A DNA stretch of 64,000 nucleotides from Poriferisodalis sp965204195 (GCF_965204195.1 NZ_OZ241975.1:868001-932000); one strand, 5' to 3'. Shown: positions 1-8,730, counted from the first letter of the stretch. Program-made: numbers and translations. The notes: generated from the sequence alone by a model not told the origin.

Positions 1-768
1 ACGGTCGGCCACCACTTCGTACACGCGGTTCGCAGCACCCACCACGTGACCGCCGACGATCTCGGCATCGATGGCGTCCCAAACCCGGTGCGGCAAACGC
101 CTCGCCCTCGTGAGTGCATGAGCGGTGCGTGCAAGCACGAGCGCCCGATGCCCCGGCTCGATGACCTCGGCCAGCAGCACGTCGCACATGTGCGCCGACA
201 CCGGGCCGCGGCTGCGCAGGTGCGGCCACGCGTAAGACGTGCGCAGGTCGGCCGTGTCGGTGACGGCATCGAGGTCGAGGTCGTAGTCGAGCGCCAGGAC
301 ACGCATGGGCGGCCCGCTGCCTGCGAAGCGACGGTTCACCTCCCAGACCGCGCTCAGCACGTGGAGGTATTCGCGGTAGGCGAAGTTGTGGCGTATGCCC
401 CAGCGGAGCAGTGCGTCTCGCGCGAGCTGCTCGTCGAAGGTCGCGCCGGTGACCACCGCGTCAAGCCGGGCCTGGTCATCGACGCACGCATACTCCATGG
501 CCACGATGCCCACGCCGGACCGGTACGCCGCTGCCACGAGATCCTGCAAGAACAGCCCGGCACGGCGCGTGGGGGTGTGGTGGCCCACGAAGACCACCTG
601 ATGACGCTCGAACAGATCGCACACGTACGTGAGCGGGTCGGCGCCGTGGATCTTCAGCCATTCGGCAAGCTCATCGATGACCGCGGGTTGCAGCAGTGGC
701 AGCTCACGGCGATGCCGGTACAGGGCTATTCGCTCGAGCAGCGCACGATCGCCGCCACGCTTGTCCAC
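1..768 (-). CDS. ChaN/erythromycin-esterase-like (Tiki superfamily) protein, 3' end cut by window edge
   Basis: This minus-strand frame is open from a GTG at 768 to the window edge and gives about 256 protein-like residues (WLKIHGADPLTYVCDLFERH, then VVFVGHHTPTRRAGLFLQDL). The pattern of a hydrophobic strand ending in GHHT, an Ala-Met-Glu-Tyr strand (IVAMEYACVDD) and a late PGHRALVLARTAHA block resembles the ChaN-like/erythromycin-esterase fold, whose members bind haem or act as hydrolases. Substrate is unknown. It diverges from mshC with only about 30 bp between starts, so the GTG start is a choice; no ATG lies in frame nearby. The overlapping plus-strand ORF has shadow composition. The C-terminus lies outside the window. 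Confidence 0.6.
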   Translation of the reverse strand, partial: MDKRGGDRALLERIALYRHRRELPLLQPAVIDELAEWLKIHGADPLTYVCDLFERHQVVFVGHHTPTRRAGLFLQDLVAAAYRSGVGIVAMEYACVDDQARLDAVVTGATFDEQLARDALLRWGIRHNFAYREYLHVLSAVWEVNRRFAGSGPPMRVLALDYDLDLDAVTDTADLRTSYAWPHLRSRGPVSAHMCDVLLAEVIEPGHRALVLARTAHALTRARRLPHRVWDAIDAEIVGGHVVGAANRVYEVVADR

Positions 769-800
769 CCGCTCCGACAGTACCGTGTCGGGCCGTGGGA

Positions 801-2003
801 ATGCGCATCTACGACACCGCGCAGCGCTCCATCGTCGAGATGGAACTCGACGATCACGTCGGCATGTATGTCTGCGGCATCACGCCCTATGACGCCACCC
901 ACCTGGGGCACGCCGCCACCTATCTGACCTATGACCTGCTGATCCGCCGGCTCGAAGACATGGGCCACACGGTCACGCTGGTGCGCAACTACACCGACGT
1001 CGACGACAGCATCCTGCCCAAGGCGGCCGAGCTGGGTGAGCACTACCTGTCGCTGGCCGAACGGGAAATTGAACGCTTCGAAGCTGACATGGCCGCACTT
1101 CGAACACGGCCCGCGGCGTACGAGCCGCGGGCCACCCAGTCCATTGACGCCATGATCAGCATGATCTCCCGACTGCTCGATACCGGCCATGCCTACGTCT
1201 CGGACGACCGAGTTTTCTTCGACGTCACGACCTTTCCGGAATTCGGGAAGCTGTCCGGCTACAGCGCCGACCGCATGACCGAGCTGGCCGCCGAGCGCGG
1301 CGGCACTCCCGACGACCCCCGCCAGCGCAACCCGCTCGACTTCGTGCTGTGGCAGGCCAGCGCAGACGGTGAGCCCTCGTGGCCGTCGCCATTCGGCCCG
1401 GGGCGGCCTGGCTGGCATATCGAGTGCTCGGCCATGGGCTACGCCGCACTCGGCGAGACCATCGACATCCACGGCGGGGGCGGCGACTTGGTGTTCCCGC
1501 ACCACGAGTGCGAGATCGCCCAGAGCGAGGCCGTGAACGGTGCTCCGCTGGCCCGTTACTGGGTGCATGCGGCCTTGGTCTCCTACCAGGGGCACAAGAT
1601 GTCGAAATCGCTCGGCAACCTGGTCTTCATCTCCGATCTGCGTGCCCGCATCGATCCCAGGGCCATCCGGCTGGCGCTGATGGCGCACCATTACCGCACT
1701 GAATGGGAGTGGTTCGATTCGGAGGGACTTACTGCCCAGCGCGACTTGGACACGCTGGTAGCAGCCGCCGGCGGGGCCTCGCCCACGACCGGATGGGGAG
1801 ACGGGTCATCGGGCCTGCTCGCCGAGGTGCAGGCTGTGCTGGATGACGATCTCAATGCGCCGATGGCTCGTACTGCGCTGCTTGACGCCGCTGCTGCCGT
1901 GGAGAGCGGCGCCGCCGGTGCCACGCTGCGAGGCGAGCTGGTGGCCGCGGCGGCCCTGTGCGGCATCGACTTGTCCTCACCGCCAGCGACCGCAGCGCCG
2001 TGA
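801..2003 (+). CDS. mshC: Cysteine:GlcN-inositol ligase (MshC-like), class I CysRS family
   Basis: The product belongs to the cysteinyl-tRNA synthetase family. It has the KMSKS loop (HKMSKSLGN) and a CysRS-type zinc site: Cys in MYVCGITPYDATHLGHAATY, Cys in GWHIECSAMG, and His-Glu in FPHHECEIAQSEA. The GITPYDATHLGHAATY stretch is typical of MshC, which ligates cysteine to GlcN-Ins in mycothiol synthesis, rather than of housekeeping CysS. The length of about 400 aa, without the long tRNA-binding C-terminal domain, also fits MshC. ATG 801 is preferred; GTG 795 is two codons upstream. It diverges from the ChaN-like gene and is followed by the ParA gene after 36 bp. A truncated true CysS is the alternative. 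Confidence 0.85.
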   Translation: MRIYDTAQRSIVEMELDDHVGMYVCGITPYDATHLGHAATYLTYDLLIRRLEDMGHTVTLVRNYTDVDDSILPKAAELGEHYLSLAEREIERFEADMAALRTRPAAYEPRATQSIDAMISMISRLLDTGHAYVSDDRVFFDVTTFPEFGKLSGYSADRMTELAAERGGTPDDPRQRNPLDFVLWQASADGEPSWPSPFGPGRPGWHIECSAMGYAALGETIDIHGGGGDLVFPHHECEIAQSEAVNGAPLARYWVHAALVSYQGHKMSKSLGNLVFISDLRARIDPRAIRLALMAHHYRTEWEWFDSEGLTAQRDLDTLVAAAGGASPTTGWGDGSSGLLAEVQAVLDDDLNAPMARTALLDAAAAVESGAAGATLRGELVAAAALCGIDLSSPPATAAP

Positions 2004-2039
2004 CATGGTGCTGGCCCACGCTGGAGTAGGGCACTCGCG

Positions 2040-2810
2040 ATGACGACGCTGGCTGTGGTCAACCAGAAGGGCGGCGTGGGCAAGACGACGGTCGCGCTCG
2101 GCATCGCTGAGGCTGCGAGCGCCTGCGGGCTGAGCGTTCTCGTCGTGGATCTCGACCCGCAATCCAATGCGTCGGCTGGCCTCGGCGTGTGGAACGGCTC
2201 GCCGAACGTAGACGACGCTCTCGCCGATCCCACGCCGGGTGCGGTGCTGGCCGCGGTCACCGACGCTCGCTGGCCGCCAGACGGGCCGCTTCCGCAACTC
2301 GTCCCGGGCAGCTATGCGCTGGCGAGCCGGGAACCGCAGATGGCTGCCGACCTGGTGGGTGCGCAGGACCGGCTGCGTATCGCGCTCGCCGGCGCGAATC
2401 ACGATCTCGTTCTCATCGACTGCCCGCCGTCGCTGGGCCTGCTCTGCATCAACGGGCTCTTCGCAGCCGACCGTGCGCTGGTCGTGACCGAGCCGGCCGC
2501 GTGGGCAGCCGATGGCGTCGACCTCATGCGATCCACCGTCAGCCGAGTTGCGCAACGCCAAGGCACGCCCACCATTGCCGGAGTGGTGCTGAACCGTGTG
2601 GGACGCACGCGCGACAACGCCTATTGGGCCCAGCAGCTCGCTGAACGCTTCGGCACAGAGTTGTTGCCACCCGTCCCGCAGCGGGCTGCCATCGCAGAGG
2701 CGTCCGGGCAGTCGCTGCCGCTGCGCGCGCTCGGCCGGCGGCCCGGCGCGCCCGAAGCGGTGCAGGCATTCGACGAGCTCTGGGCCGACCTGCACAGCCG
2801 ATTGGCCTGA
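2040..2810 (+). CDS. ParA/MinD-family ATPase (orphan)
   Basis: A 256-aa ParA-type Walker ATPase. The deviant Walker A motif is near the N-terminus (VNQKGGVGKTTVALG), followed by a Walker A' strand (VLVVDLDPQSNAS) and a Walker B strand (LVLIDCPPSLG). These proteins dimerise on ATP and position DNA or protein cargo. No parB-like gene, parS-like cluster or replication gene is visible beside it, so it is probably not the chromosomal parA. It follows mshC after 36 bp on the same strand and precedes a small single-pass membrane protein, which could be a partner (inference). Confidence 0.88.
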   Translation: MTTLAVVNQKGGVGKTTVALGIAEAASACGLSVLVVDLDPQSNASAGLGVWNGSPNVDDALADPTPGAVLAAVTDARWPPDGPLPQLVPGSYALASREPQMAADLVGAQDRLRIALAGANHDLVLIDCPPSLGLLCINGLFAADRALVVTEPAAWAADGVDLMRSTVSRVAQRQGTPTIAGVVLNRVGRTRDNAYWAQQLAERFGTELLPPVPQRAAIAEASGQSLPLRALGRRPGAPEAVQAFDELWADLHSRLA

Positions 2811-2856
2811 CGGGCCGGCGGTACGCTCGGATTGCTTGTCACGGCAGAGTGTGACC

Positions 2857-3156
2857 ATGGCCAACTACGACCCGAACCGACCACGGCCGAGTGTCGACGG
2901 GACGGCCGCGCTTCCAGGCGACCTGCCTGCGGATGAGGGCTCCGAAACACCAGCCGCACCGCCCGCTGCAAGTGCTCCGGTCGCCGAATCCGACGCCGAT
3001 CCGGCTCCCGCACCTGCATCGCACCTCCTGCCGCGCCACGCTGAGCCAGTCGACCGGCGCTTGCTAGCGGCGTTCGGCGGGGCTGTCGCCGTCGGTTGGC
3101 TGATCGCCGCAGTCGTGGCGTGGTGGCTGTGGCGGCGCTGGCGCCGACGTCCCTAA
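2857..3156 (+). CDS. Small proline/alanine-rich single-pass membrane protein
   Basis: A 99-aa protein starting MANYDPNRPRPSV. About 60 residues of Pro/Ala-rich, probably disordered sequence precede a single hydrophobic segment (LLAAFGGAVAVGWLIAAVVA) and a basic tail (WLWRRWRRRP). ATG 2857 was chosen; an in-frame GTG lies at 2851. The basic C-terminal tail predicts the C-terminus inside. No family is recognised. It sits 46 bp after the ParA-like gene and 24 bp before the nuclease gene, so it may be cotranscribed with both. Confidence 0.6.
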   Translation: MANYDPNRPRPSVDGTAALPGDLPADEGSETPAAPPAASAPVAESDADPAPAPASHLLPRHAEPVDRRLLAAFGGAVAVGWLIAAVVAWWLWRRWRRRP

Positions 3157-3180
3157 CCCATCCACGCGCTTGATGATCGG

Positions 3181-4056
3181 ATGGGCCACGCTGTGAAGGT
3201 GGAGTCCCGCACCGGAAGCGTCGCTGCCGCGGATGCGCCCGAGGTCGAGCTTCCGCGGAGCCTGAGTCCTTCAGGCGCGTCGACGTTCCGGCAGTGCGCC
3301 CGGCGCTGGAAGTTCCGCTACGTCGACAAGTTGTCGGACCCGCCCGGCGAGCCGGCGCTGCGCGGCACGTTCGTGCATCACGTGCTGGAGGAGCTGCTCG
3401 CGGTTGCGCCTGCGCAGCGCACGCTCGAACGAGCTCGTGCCATCTGCCGGGATCTGTGGCCGCAGCTCGCCGAGAACCCCGATTTTGTGGCGCTGGAACT
3501 GCCCGAAGCCCAAGAACGAGCCTTCCGCTGGAACGCGTGGACCGACATTGAGGGCTACTTCCAGCTGGTTGATCCGGTCGAGGTCGACGTTGTGGATCGC
3601 GAGCGCGATGTCCACACGTCGCTGGAGGGTGTGCCGTTCCGGGGCATCGTGGATCTCGTCGATCGGGTGCCTGAAGGCGTGCGCGTCACCGACTACAAGA
3701 CGGGCCGGCCGCCCTCACAGCGCTTCGTCGACAGCCGCCTGTCACAGGTCTGGCTGTATGCCGCCGCGCTGGAATCGGTTGGCGACAACGTGAGCGAAGT
3801 GCGGCTGCTGTACCTAGGCGAGACGGGCGCAGGCCGCGATGAACGTCGGCCCACCGAGATCGCTCGCCCGTTCGATGCCGACGCCGTCTCGGCGGCGGTC
3901 GGCGAACATCGCGACACGTGGGGTCGGATCACGGAGGCCGCTGCCACCGACTGCTTCGAACCCACCCCGGGCCCGCTGTGCAGTTGGTGTCCCTACCGCC
4001 ACGACTGTCCCGAAGGCCAGCTCGAGCACCAGCGGAGGAACGGGCTGGCTGCGTGA
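3181..4056 (+). CDS. RecB-like PD-(D/E)XK exonuclease family protein
   Basis: A 291-aa protein of the RecB/Cas4-like nuclease family. It shows the LSPSGASTFRQCARRWKFRY entry motif, a His after the first helix (GTFVHHVLEELL), the catalytic strand with Asp then Asp-X-Lys (FRGIVDLVDR, VRVTDYKTGR), a helical QVWLYAAAL segment, and a C-terminal CSWCPYRHDC cluster. With the CARRW Cys near residue 40 this could hold the Fe-S site seen in AddB/Cas4-type enzymes. Actinobacteria carry such stand-alone proteins with presumed DNA-repair roles. No cas genes are nearby. Confidence 0.85.
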   Translation: MGHAVKVESRTGSVAAADAPEVELPRSLSPSGASTFRQCARRWKFRYVDKLSDPPGEPALRGTFVHHVLEELLAVAPAQRTLERARAICRDLWPQLAENPDFVALELPEAQERAFRWNAWTDIEGYFQLVDPVEVDVVDRERDVHTSLEGVPFRGIVDLVDRVPEGVRVTDYKTGRPPSQRFVDSRLSQVWLYAAALESVGDNVSEVRLLYLGETGAGRDERRPTEIARPFDADAVSAAVGEHRDTWGRITEAAATDCFEPTPGPLCSWCPYRHDCPEGQLEHQRRNGLAA

Positions 4057-4150
4057 GCCAGCCCGCATCAGACACAGCTCGCTGCGTGAGCAATGCTGCG
4101 CGCACAGCGGCCATGCTGTAGCCCGATCCTGCGAACTTGGGAGCATCGAG

Positions 4151-4954
4151 ATGGACTACGAGCAGATCACCGTCACTGACCGCGACGACGTACGGGTGGT
4201 GACGCTGAACCGGCCGGAGAAGCTGAACGCGTGGACGCCGCGCATGCACATCGAGCTCACGCACGCTGTGAAGGCCGGCAATGCCGACCCGTCAGTCGGC
4301 GCGTTCGTCGTAACCGGTGCGGGTCGCGGCTTCTGCGCCGGTGCCGACATCGCCGAGGTCTTCGCGGCCCGCATCGACGCGGCCGACGAGGCGGGCAGCA
4401 GCGTGGGCGAAGCGGCTGCCCACGACGACTCCGCCGCAGACGACTGGGTCGAGCTCGTGCGCAGCTCCAAGCCCATGGTGGCGGCAATCAACGGCGCATC
4501 GATCGGCGTCGGCCTCACCATGATCCTGTCGATGGATTTCCTCATCGCCCACAGCGAGGCCAAGCTGTCGTGCCGTTTCGTGAAGATGGGCGTCACGCCC
4601 GAACTGGCGTCGTCGCACATCCTCATCCAGCGCTGCGGCTGGGGCGCGGCGTCAGATCTCGCGCTGTCCGGCCGGATTGTCACCGGGGCTGAAGCAGGCG
4701 AGATGGGCCTCGTCGACGAGGTCACCGACGGCGACGTGCTGGAAGCGGCCCTTGCACGGGCGAGCAGCTACGCGGAGAACCCGCCCACCATGCTGCAGCT
4801 CACCAAGCAGTTGCTGTCCGCCAACGGCTCCGACACCGATCTGGGTGCGGTGCAGCGTCGTGAACTTGAGGCGCTGAACGTCGCTCGTGCCTCGGACGAT
4901 CATCGAGAGGCCGTTGCCGCATTCTTGGAGAAGCGCCCGCCGAAGTTCCGGTAG
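4151..4954 (+). CDS. Enoyl-CoA hydratase/isomerase family protein
   Basis: A crotonase-fold protein of 267 aa. It has the N-terminal VVTLNRPEKLNAW signature, the oxyanion-hole strand GAGRGFCAGADIAEV, the second oxyanion segment INGASIGVGLTM and the C-terminal EKRPPKF tail common to the family. A roughly 25-residue acidic, Ala/Ser-rich loop after ADIAEVFAARIDAADEAG is longer than usual. The position after INGASIGVG that often carries a catalytic Glu is not clearly acidic, so exact chemistry (hydratase, isomerase or other) is open. ATG 4151 gives the usual N-terminus. Confidence 0.85.
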   Translation: MDYEQITVTDRDDVRVVTLNRPEKLNAWTPRMHIELTHAVKAGNADPSVGAFVVTGAGRGFCAGADIAEVFAARIDAADEAGSSVGEAAAHDDSAADDWVELVRSSKPMVAAINGASIGVGLTMILSMDFLIAHSEAKLSCRFVKMGVTPELASSHILIQRCGWGAASDLALSGRIVTGAEAGEMGLVDEVTDGDVLEAALARASSYAENPPTMLQLTKQLLSANGSDTDLGAVQRRELEALNVARASDDHREAVAAFLEKRPPKFR

Positions 4955-5026
4955 GCCCGATCCGCGCAGCCCCGAGCTTCCCGCGGCGGATGCGCACCGT
5001 GCCCCTTGGTAGCCGGCAGCCAAGTG

Positions 5027-5914
5027 ATGCCTGAGCTGCCGGAGGTCGAGGTGGTGCGCCGCCAGTTGGCCGGGCCGCTGGTTGGACGTCGTATCACCGA
5101 TGCGTGGGCTCACCCGTCGCATAAGTTCGCATCTGGGGCGGATGCGGTGGGCAGCGAGATCGAGGCGCTGCGCCGGCGCGGCAAGTACTTGATCGCAGAG
5201 CTGGACTGCAGGCGTGAGCTGATCGTGCATCTGGGCATGACCGGCCGGCTGTGCTTCAGCGAGGTCGCCGAGGCAACCGGCCCAGCGCGCCGTGGCCTGC
5301 CACCGCCGCGACCTGCCGACGGATCGGCGGCAGAGGTCATGGCGCCCAGAGCGGTCGGCGCGACCGACCCGTACGTGCGGGCGTGGTGGCGCCTCGACAA
5401 CGGCGAGACGCTCTGCTTCCACGACGTGCGCCGGTTCGGCCGCATCGCCGTCTGCGACCCGGGCGACTACCGCGACCTGCCCACGCTTGCCGCCATGGGC
5501 CCCGAGCCGCTGGAGGAGGGCCTGGACGCGGCCACGTTCTGGCGGGCGAGCCAACAGTCCAGCCAGCGCATCAAGACCCAGCTGCTGAACCAGCGGCTAG
5601 TTGCGGGCATCGGCAACATCTACGCGGACGAAGCGTTGTTCTTGGCGCGCATCAACCCGTCGGCCCGGGTGATCTCGAAACCGCGAGCCGAACGGCTGCT
5701 GGCAGCGCTGCGGGGAGTGCTGGTTGCCAGCATCGAACGGGGCGGCAGCACGCTGCGCGACTACTACAGCCTCGAAGGTGCAGGCGACAATCAGAAGTAC
5801 TTCGTCTGCTATGGCCGCGCGGGCGAGCCATGCGTACGTTGCGGCACCGAACTGCGCCGCCGCGTGCTCGACCAGCGCTCCAGCACCTGGTGCCCCCAGT
5901 GCCAGAAGCGCTGA
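5027..5914 (+). CDS. mutM: Formamidopyrimidine-DNA glycosylase
   Basis: A bifunctional base-excision repair glycosylase/AP lyase that removes oxidised purines such as 8-oxoguanine. The mature N-terminus is MPELPEVEVVRRQL: Pro2 forms the Schiff base and Glu3 is catalytic. LIVHLGMTGRL and the helix-two-turn-helix with GIGNIYADEALF are present. The C-terminal zinc finger has four Cys (CVRCGTEL then WCPQCQ). The length of 295 aa is typical. ATG 5027 is fixed by the need for Pro-Glu at positions 2-3; the frame stays open further upstream. An insertion of about 20 residues rich in Pro and Arg follows the FSEVAEATG segment. Confidence 0.95.
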   Translation: MPELPEVEVVRRQLAGPLVGRRITDAWAHPSHKFASGADAVGSEIEALRRRGKYLIAELDCRRELIVHLGMTGRLCFSEVAEATGPARRGLPPPRPADGSAAEVMAPRAVGATDPYVRAWWRLDNGETLCFHDVRRFGRIAVCDPGDYRDLPTLAAMGPEPLEEGLDAATFWRASQQSSQRIKTQLLNQRLVAGIGNIYADEALFLARINPSARVISKPRAERLLAALRGVLVASIERGGSTLRDYYSLEGAGDNQKYFVCYGRAGEPCVRCGTELRRRVLDQRSSTWCPQCQKR

Positions 5915-5917
5915 GGG

Positions 5918-5996
5918 AGCAGCGCGCCCGCTGACACCCCGCGAGCAGCATCAGCAAGCACGGCAGCGCCGTTGAAGCAGCAGCGCGCCCGCTGAC
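5918..5996 (+). repeat. Short direct repeat after mutM stop
   Basis: The 18-mer AGCAGCGCGCCCGCTGAC occurs at 5918-5935 and again at 5979-5996, a spacing of 61 bp, beginning four bases after the mutM stop codon. Variants of GCAGCA fill the space between. It resembles the other stop-associated repeats in this window but is not a clean tandem array. Confidence 0.7.
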
Positions 5997-6061
5997 GCGG
6001 CAACGGCCTCGCCGGGGCGGGGCATACTGGCAGCGGGTCCAACGCGCGATCGGGGGTCGGT

Positions 6062-6655
6062 GTGGACAACGAACTGTGGCGGTGGGTGTGGGTCGCCGTG
6101 ACCATGGTGATGGGCATCGGCGAGATCTTCACCGCCGGCTTCTTCCTCCTGCCGTTCGCGCTCGGCGCCGCGCTCGCAGCAGCGGCGGCATGGCTCGACC
6201 TGCACGGGGCTGTCCAATGGCTGCTGTTCTTTGGCGGCACGGCGGTGTCCATGGTCATCCTGCGCCGGTTCATGGGCCGCCAAGACCGCCCCGACGACCT
6301 GCCGGTGGGCGCTAACCGCTACATCGGCATGGAGGCCCGGGTCATCGAAGACATCGATCTCGTCGCCAACACTGGACGGGTGCGCGTCGAGTCGGACGAG
6401 TGGCGGGCCGTTGCCGAGAGCGGGCCGGTTGCCGAGGGCTCGTTGGTGCGCGTCACGGCATTGCACGGCACCAAGCTCGACGTCGAAGTCCTCGAACCGC
6501 CACCGCCCGACTACGTGCGTCGCGACGCCGCCGGCGCGGCAGCCTCCGAGGCGGTCCCAGCCGACGACGCCGCCGAAGATGCAGCAGCCGAGTCCGAGTC
6601 CGACGTCGGTCAGAGCCAGCAAGCGGCCGAACCCGAACCATCGAGGAGCGACTGA
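6062..6655 (+). CDS. NfeD-like membrane protein
   Basis: A 197-aa protein with two or three hydrophobic helices in the first 75 residues (VTMVMGIGEIFTAGFFLLPF; LGAALAAAAAW; VQWLLFFGGTAVSMVILRRF). A short soluble OB-fold-like region follows (NRYIGMEARVIEDID, VRVTALHGTKLDVEVLEP) and then an acidic Ala-rich tail. This is the NfeD/YbbK layout; NfeD proteins work with SPFH/stomatin proteins at the membrane. The next gene is exactly such an SPFH protein, and the stop and start overlap by one base (TGATG at 6653-6657), supporting coupled translation. GTG start. Confidence 0.85.
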   Translation: MDNELWRWVWVAVTMVMGIGEIFTAGFFLLPFALGAALAAAAAWLDLHGAVQWLLFFGGTAVSMVILRRFMGRQDRPDDLPVGANRYIGMEARVIEDIDLVANTGRVRVESDEWRAVAESGPVAEGSLVRVTALHGTKLDVEVLEPPPPDYVRRDAAGAAASEAVPADDAAEDAAAESESDVGQSQQAAEPEPSRSD

Positions 6656-7608
6656 TGGACAGCATCAGCCCCGGAGTGATTCTCCTGGCAATCATCGCGC
6701 TCGCGATCTTCGTGATCGCGGCGAAGGGCCTGCGCATCGTGCGCCCCTTCGAGCAGGGCCTCATCGAGTTCCTGGGCAAGTACCGCATGACCGTCGAACC
6801 GGGCCTGCGCTTCGTAATCCCGTTCGTGCAGCGCATCTTGAAGGTGGACATGCGTGAGCAGGTCGTGGACGTGCCTCCCCAGGAGGTCATCACCAAGGAC
6901 AACGTGGCGGTCACCGTCGACGCCGTCATCTACTACGAGCCCACCGATCCGGTGAAGCTGAAGTACGCGGTGGGCAACTTCATCATCGCCGTGACGAAGC
7001 TGGCTCAGACCAATCTCCGCAACGTGGTCGGCGACCTGCAGCTCGACGATGCGCTCGTGTCACGCGAGGTCATCAACTCCAAGCTGCGGCAGATCCTCGA
7101 CGACGCCACCGACAAGTGGGGCACCCGCGTGGTGCGTGTAGAGATCCAGCGGATCGAGCCGCCTGCCGATGTGACCACCGCGATGCACCGCCAGATGAAG
7201 GCCGAGCGCGACCGGCGTGCCGCAGTCACCGAGGCCGAGGGTGAGAAGCGTGCGGCGATCCTGCAGGCGGAGGGCGTGAAGCAGTCCCAGATCCTGCGGG
7301 CCGAGGGTGAGGCCGAGGCCATCAAGCGGGTGGCCGATGCCGACAAGTACCAGAAGCTCACCGTGGCCGAGGGCGAGGGCCAGGCCATCGAGCGGGTGTT
7401 CTTGGCGATCCACAATGGCGATCCCACCGACGACCTGATCGCCATCAAGTACCTCGAAGCACTGCAGGGCGTGGCGGACGGCCAAGCCACCAAGATCTTC
7501 CTGCCGCTCGACACCAGCGGCGTGCTCGGAGCCGTCGCCGCAATGGGCGAAATGTTCCGCGAGCGCACGGCCGACGCCGCTTCCCCGAATGGGGCCGCCG
7601 AGGAGTAG
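6655..7608 (+). CDS. SPFH/stomatin-like membrane scaffold protein
   Basis: A 317-aa protein with one N-terminal membrane helix (VILLAIIALAIFVIAAKGL) followed by the SPFH/band-7 domain (IVRPFEQGLIEFLGKYRMTV, DVPPQEVITKDNVAVTVDAV, YAVGNFIIAVTKLAQTNLRN). A long Glu/Ala-rich helix (MKAERDRRAAVTEAEGEKRA) that drives oligomerisation comes next, then a Gly/Ala C-terminal segment. Family members form membrane microdomain scaffolds. Its start overlaps the nfeD-like stop, giving the classic NfeD-stomatin pair. The ATG at 6655 is chosen over more upstream codons because it yields the membrane helix at the N-terminus. Confidence 0.92.
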   Translation: MDSISPGVILLAIIALAIFVIAAKGLRIVRPFEQGLIEFLGKYRMTVEPGLRFVIPFVQRILKVDMREQVVDVPPQEVITKDNVAVTVDAVIYYEPTDPVKLKYAVGNFIIAVTKLAQTNLRNVVGDLQLDDALVSREVINSKLRQILDDATDKWGTRVVRVEIQRIEPPADVTTAMHRQMKAERDRRAAVTEAEGEKRAAILQAEGVKQSQILRAEGEAEAIKRVADADKYQKLTVAEGEGQAIERVFLAIHNGDPTDDLIAIKYLEALQGVADGQATKIFLPLDTSGVLGAVAAMGEMFRERTADAASPNGAAEE

Positions 7609-7676
7609 CCCGCCGTTGCTCCCGGCGGCCAAGCTCCGCCTCCGAACCGGCAGTCCAACGCGTAGGGTGCGCGGCC

Positions 7677-8597
7677 ATGGCGTTGGGATTGCCGTCGGTG
7701 CTGGTCGGCTCATGGACCGACGACGACGCAGCCACCGGCGTGACCGTGGTGCTCCCGCCGCTAGGCACACTGGGTGCTATGGCCGTGCGCGGCGGTGCAC
7801 CGGGGACTCGCGAGGCCGCTGCGCTCAGTTCGACAGGCGCTGGCGTCGAGTGCCACGGAGTCGTGCTGTGCGGCAACAGCGTCTTCGGACTCTCTGCGGC
7901 GGACGGCGTTGTTCGCTGGTGCGCCAGCCAGGGCCGCGGGCTCGACATTCGCGACAGCATCGTGCCGGTCGTGGGCGCGGCTGTCGTGTACGACATCCAG
8001 TCTCCGGACAGTGAGCGTCCGACCGCGGCAGCGGGATGGGCTGCCTGTGAGGCGGCCAGCGCAGATGAGCCTGCCACGGGGCGGGTCGGCGTGGGGCGGG
8101 GCTGCACGATCGGCAAGGTGGCTGGTCGGGATTTCTCTGTGCCCGGCTGGCTGGGCGCTGCGGTGGAGCGCTCGGGCGATGTGGTCGTCGGCGCGCTGGT
8201 GGCAGTCAATGCCCTCGGCGACGTGATCGACGCTGACGGAACCGTGCTGGCCGGCTGCACGGCACCGCCGGGGACTGAGCGCTATCCGCATGACCCGGTC
8301 GAGGCGATACCCGGCTTCACCGGGCGCGGCACCGAAGAGCCCGAGTCGCCCGAGCGTGGCAACACGACGATCGGCTGCCTCGTGACCAATGCCCGGCTCA
8401 CCAAGCCAGAGGCCTGCCGAGCGGTCGATCTTGCGCACACCGGGATCGCCCGGGCAATCGAACCCCCGCACACGAATTTCGACGGTGACGCGCTGTTCTT
8501 GCTCGCCACCGGCGAGGTCGACACGCAGCCGGACCTGGTGGCCTTGCTGGGGGCCGCTGCGGTCGCCCGAGCGATCCGATCGGAAATCGTTTCCTAA
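7677..8597 (+). CDS. P1 family (S58) autoprocessing peptidase, DmpA/NylC-like
   Basis: A 306-aa Ntn-type peptidase of MEROPS family S58. Family members (L-aminopeptidase/D-esterase DmpA, 6-aminohexanoate oligomer hydrolase NylC) cleave themselves at a conserved Asn/Gly-Ser/Thr bond to expose the nucleophile. Here RGNTTIGCLVTNARLT carries the site, with Asn229/Thr230 as the likely cut, giving a large alpha and a small beta chain. GVTVVLPP, the SSTGAGVECHGVVLCGNSVF block and VGVGRGCTIGK are also typical. The enzyme would hydrolyse N-terminal amino acids, amides or esters; the substrate is not evident. Confidence 0.85.
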   Translation: MALGLPSVLVGSWTDDDAATGVTVVLPPLGTLGAMAVRGGAPGTREAAALSSTGAGVECHGVVLCGNSVFGLSAADGVVRWCASQGRGLDIRDSIVPVVGAAVVYDIQSPDSERPTAAAGWAACEAASADEPATGRVGVGRGCTIGKVAGRDFSVPGWLGAAVERSGDVVVGALVAVNALGDVIDADGTVLAGCTAPPGTERYPHDPVEAIPGFTGRGTEEPESPERGNTTIGCLVTNARLTKPEACRAVDLAHTGIARAIEPPHTNFDGDALFLLATGEVDTQPDLVALLGAAAVARAIRSEIVS

Positions 8598-8631
8598 TCC
8601 GGTGGCGACTGTGGCAATCTGGTGCCACCAG

Positions 8632-8647
8632 AGAAAGGGGGTGGTCC
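8632..8647 (+). promoter_or_regulatory. Extended Shine-Dalgarno sequence
   Basis: AGAAAGGGGGTGGTCC can pair over 16 nt with the common bacterial 16S rRNA 3' end (GGATCACCTCCTTTCT), using two G-U wobbles at positions normally A. It ends five bases before the ATG of a 13-codon ORF and follows a small inverted repeat (TCTGG...CCAGA, 8619-8633). The 16S sequence of this organism is not in the window, so pairing is inferred from the consensus. Confidence 0.7.
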
Positions 8648-8652
8648 AAGCA

Positions 8653-8694
8653 ATGCCGAAACGCAACAGGACTCTGGAGGTGGCCGGGCGCTGA
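8653..8694 (+). CDS. Tiny ORF (13 aa) behind extended Shine-Dalgarno
   Basis: The reading frame MPKRNRTLEVAGR followed by TGA starts at the ATG placed five bases after the unusually long Shine-Dalgarno sequence. The peptide is basic and has no recognised family. It may be a leader peptide or a ribosome-directed regulatory ORF. The evidence is the ribosome-binding site and spacing; coding itself is unproven. Confidence 0.4.
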   Translation: MPKRNRTLEVAGR

Positions 8695-8730
8695 GGCGAC
8701 CCGCTTCCGAGAAGGGGACGTCTCCATCAG

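Noticed and set aside
46..927. 293-aa plus-strand reading frame at the left edge
   Set aside because: Its composition (HVAHVRRHRAAAAQVR and similar) is that of an antisense shadow; the minus strand here reads as a real protein.
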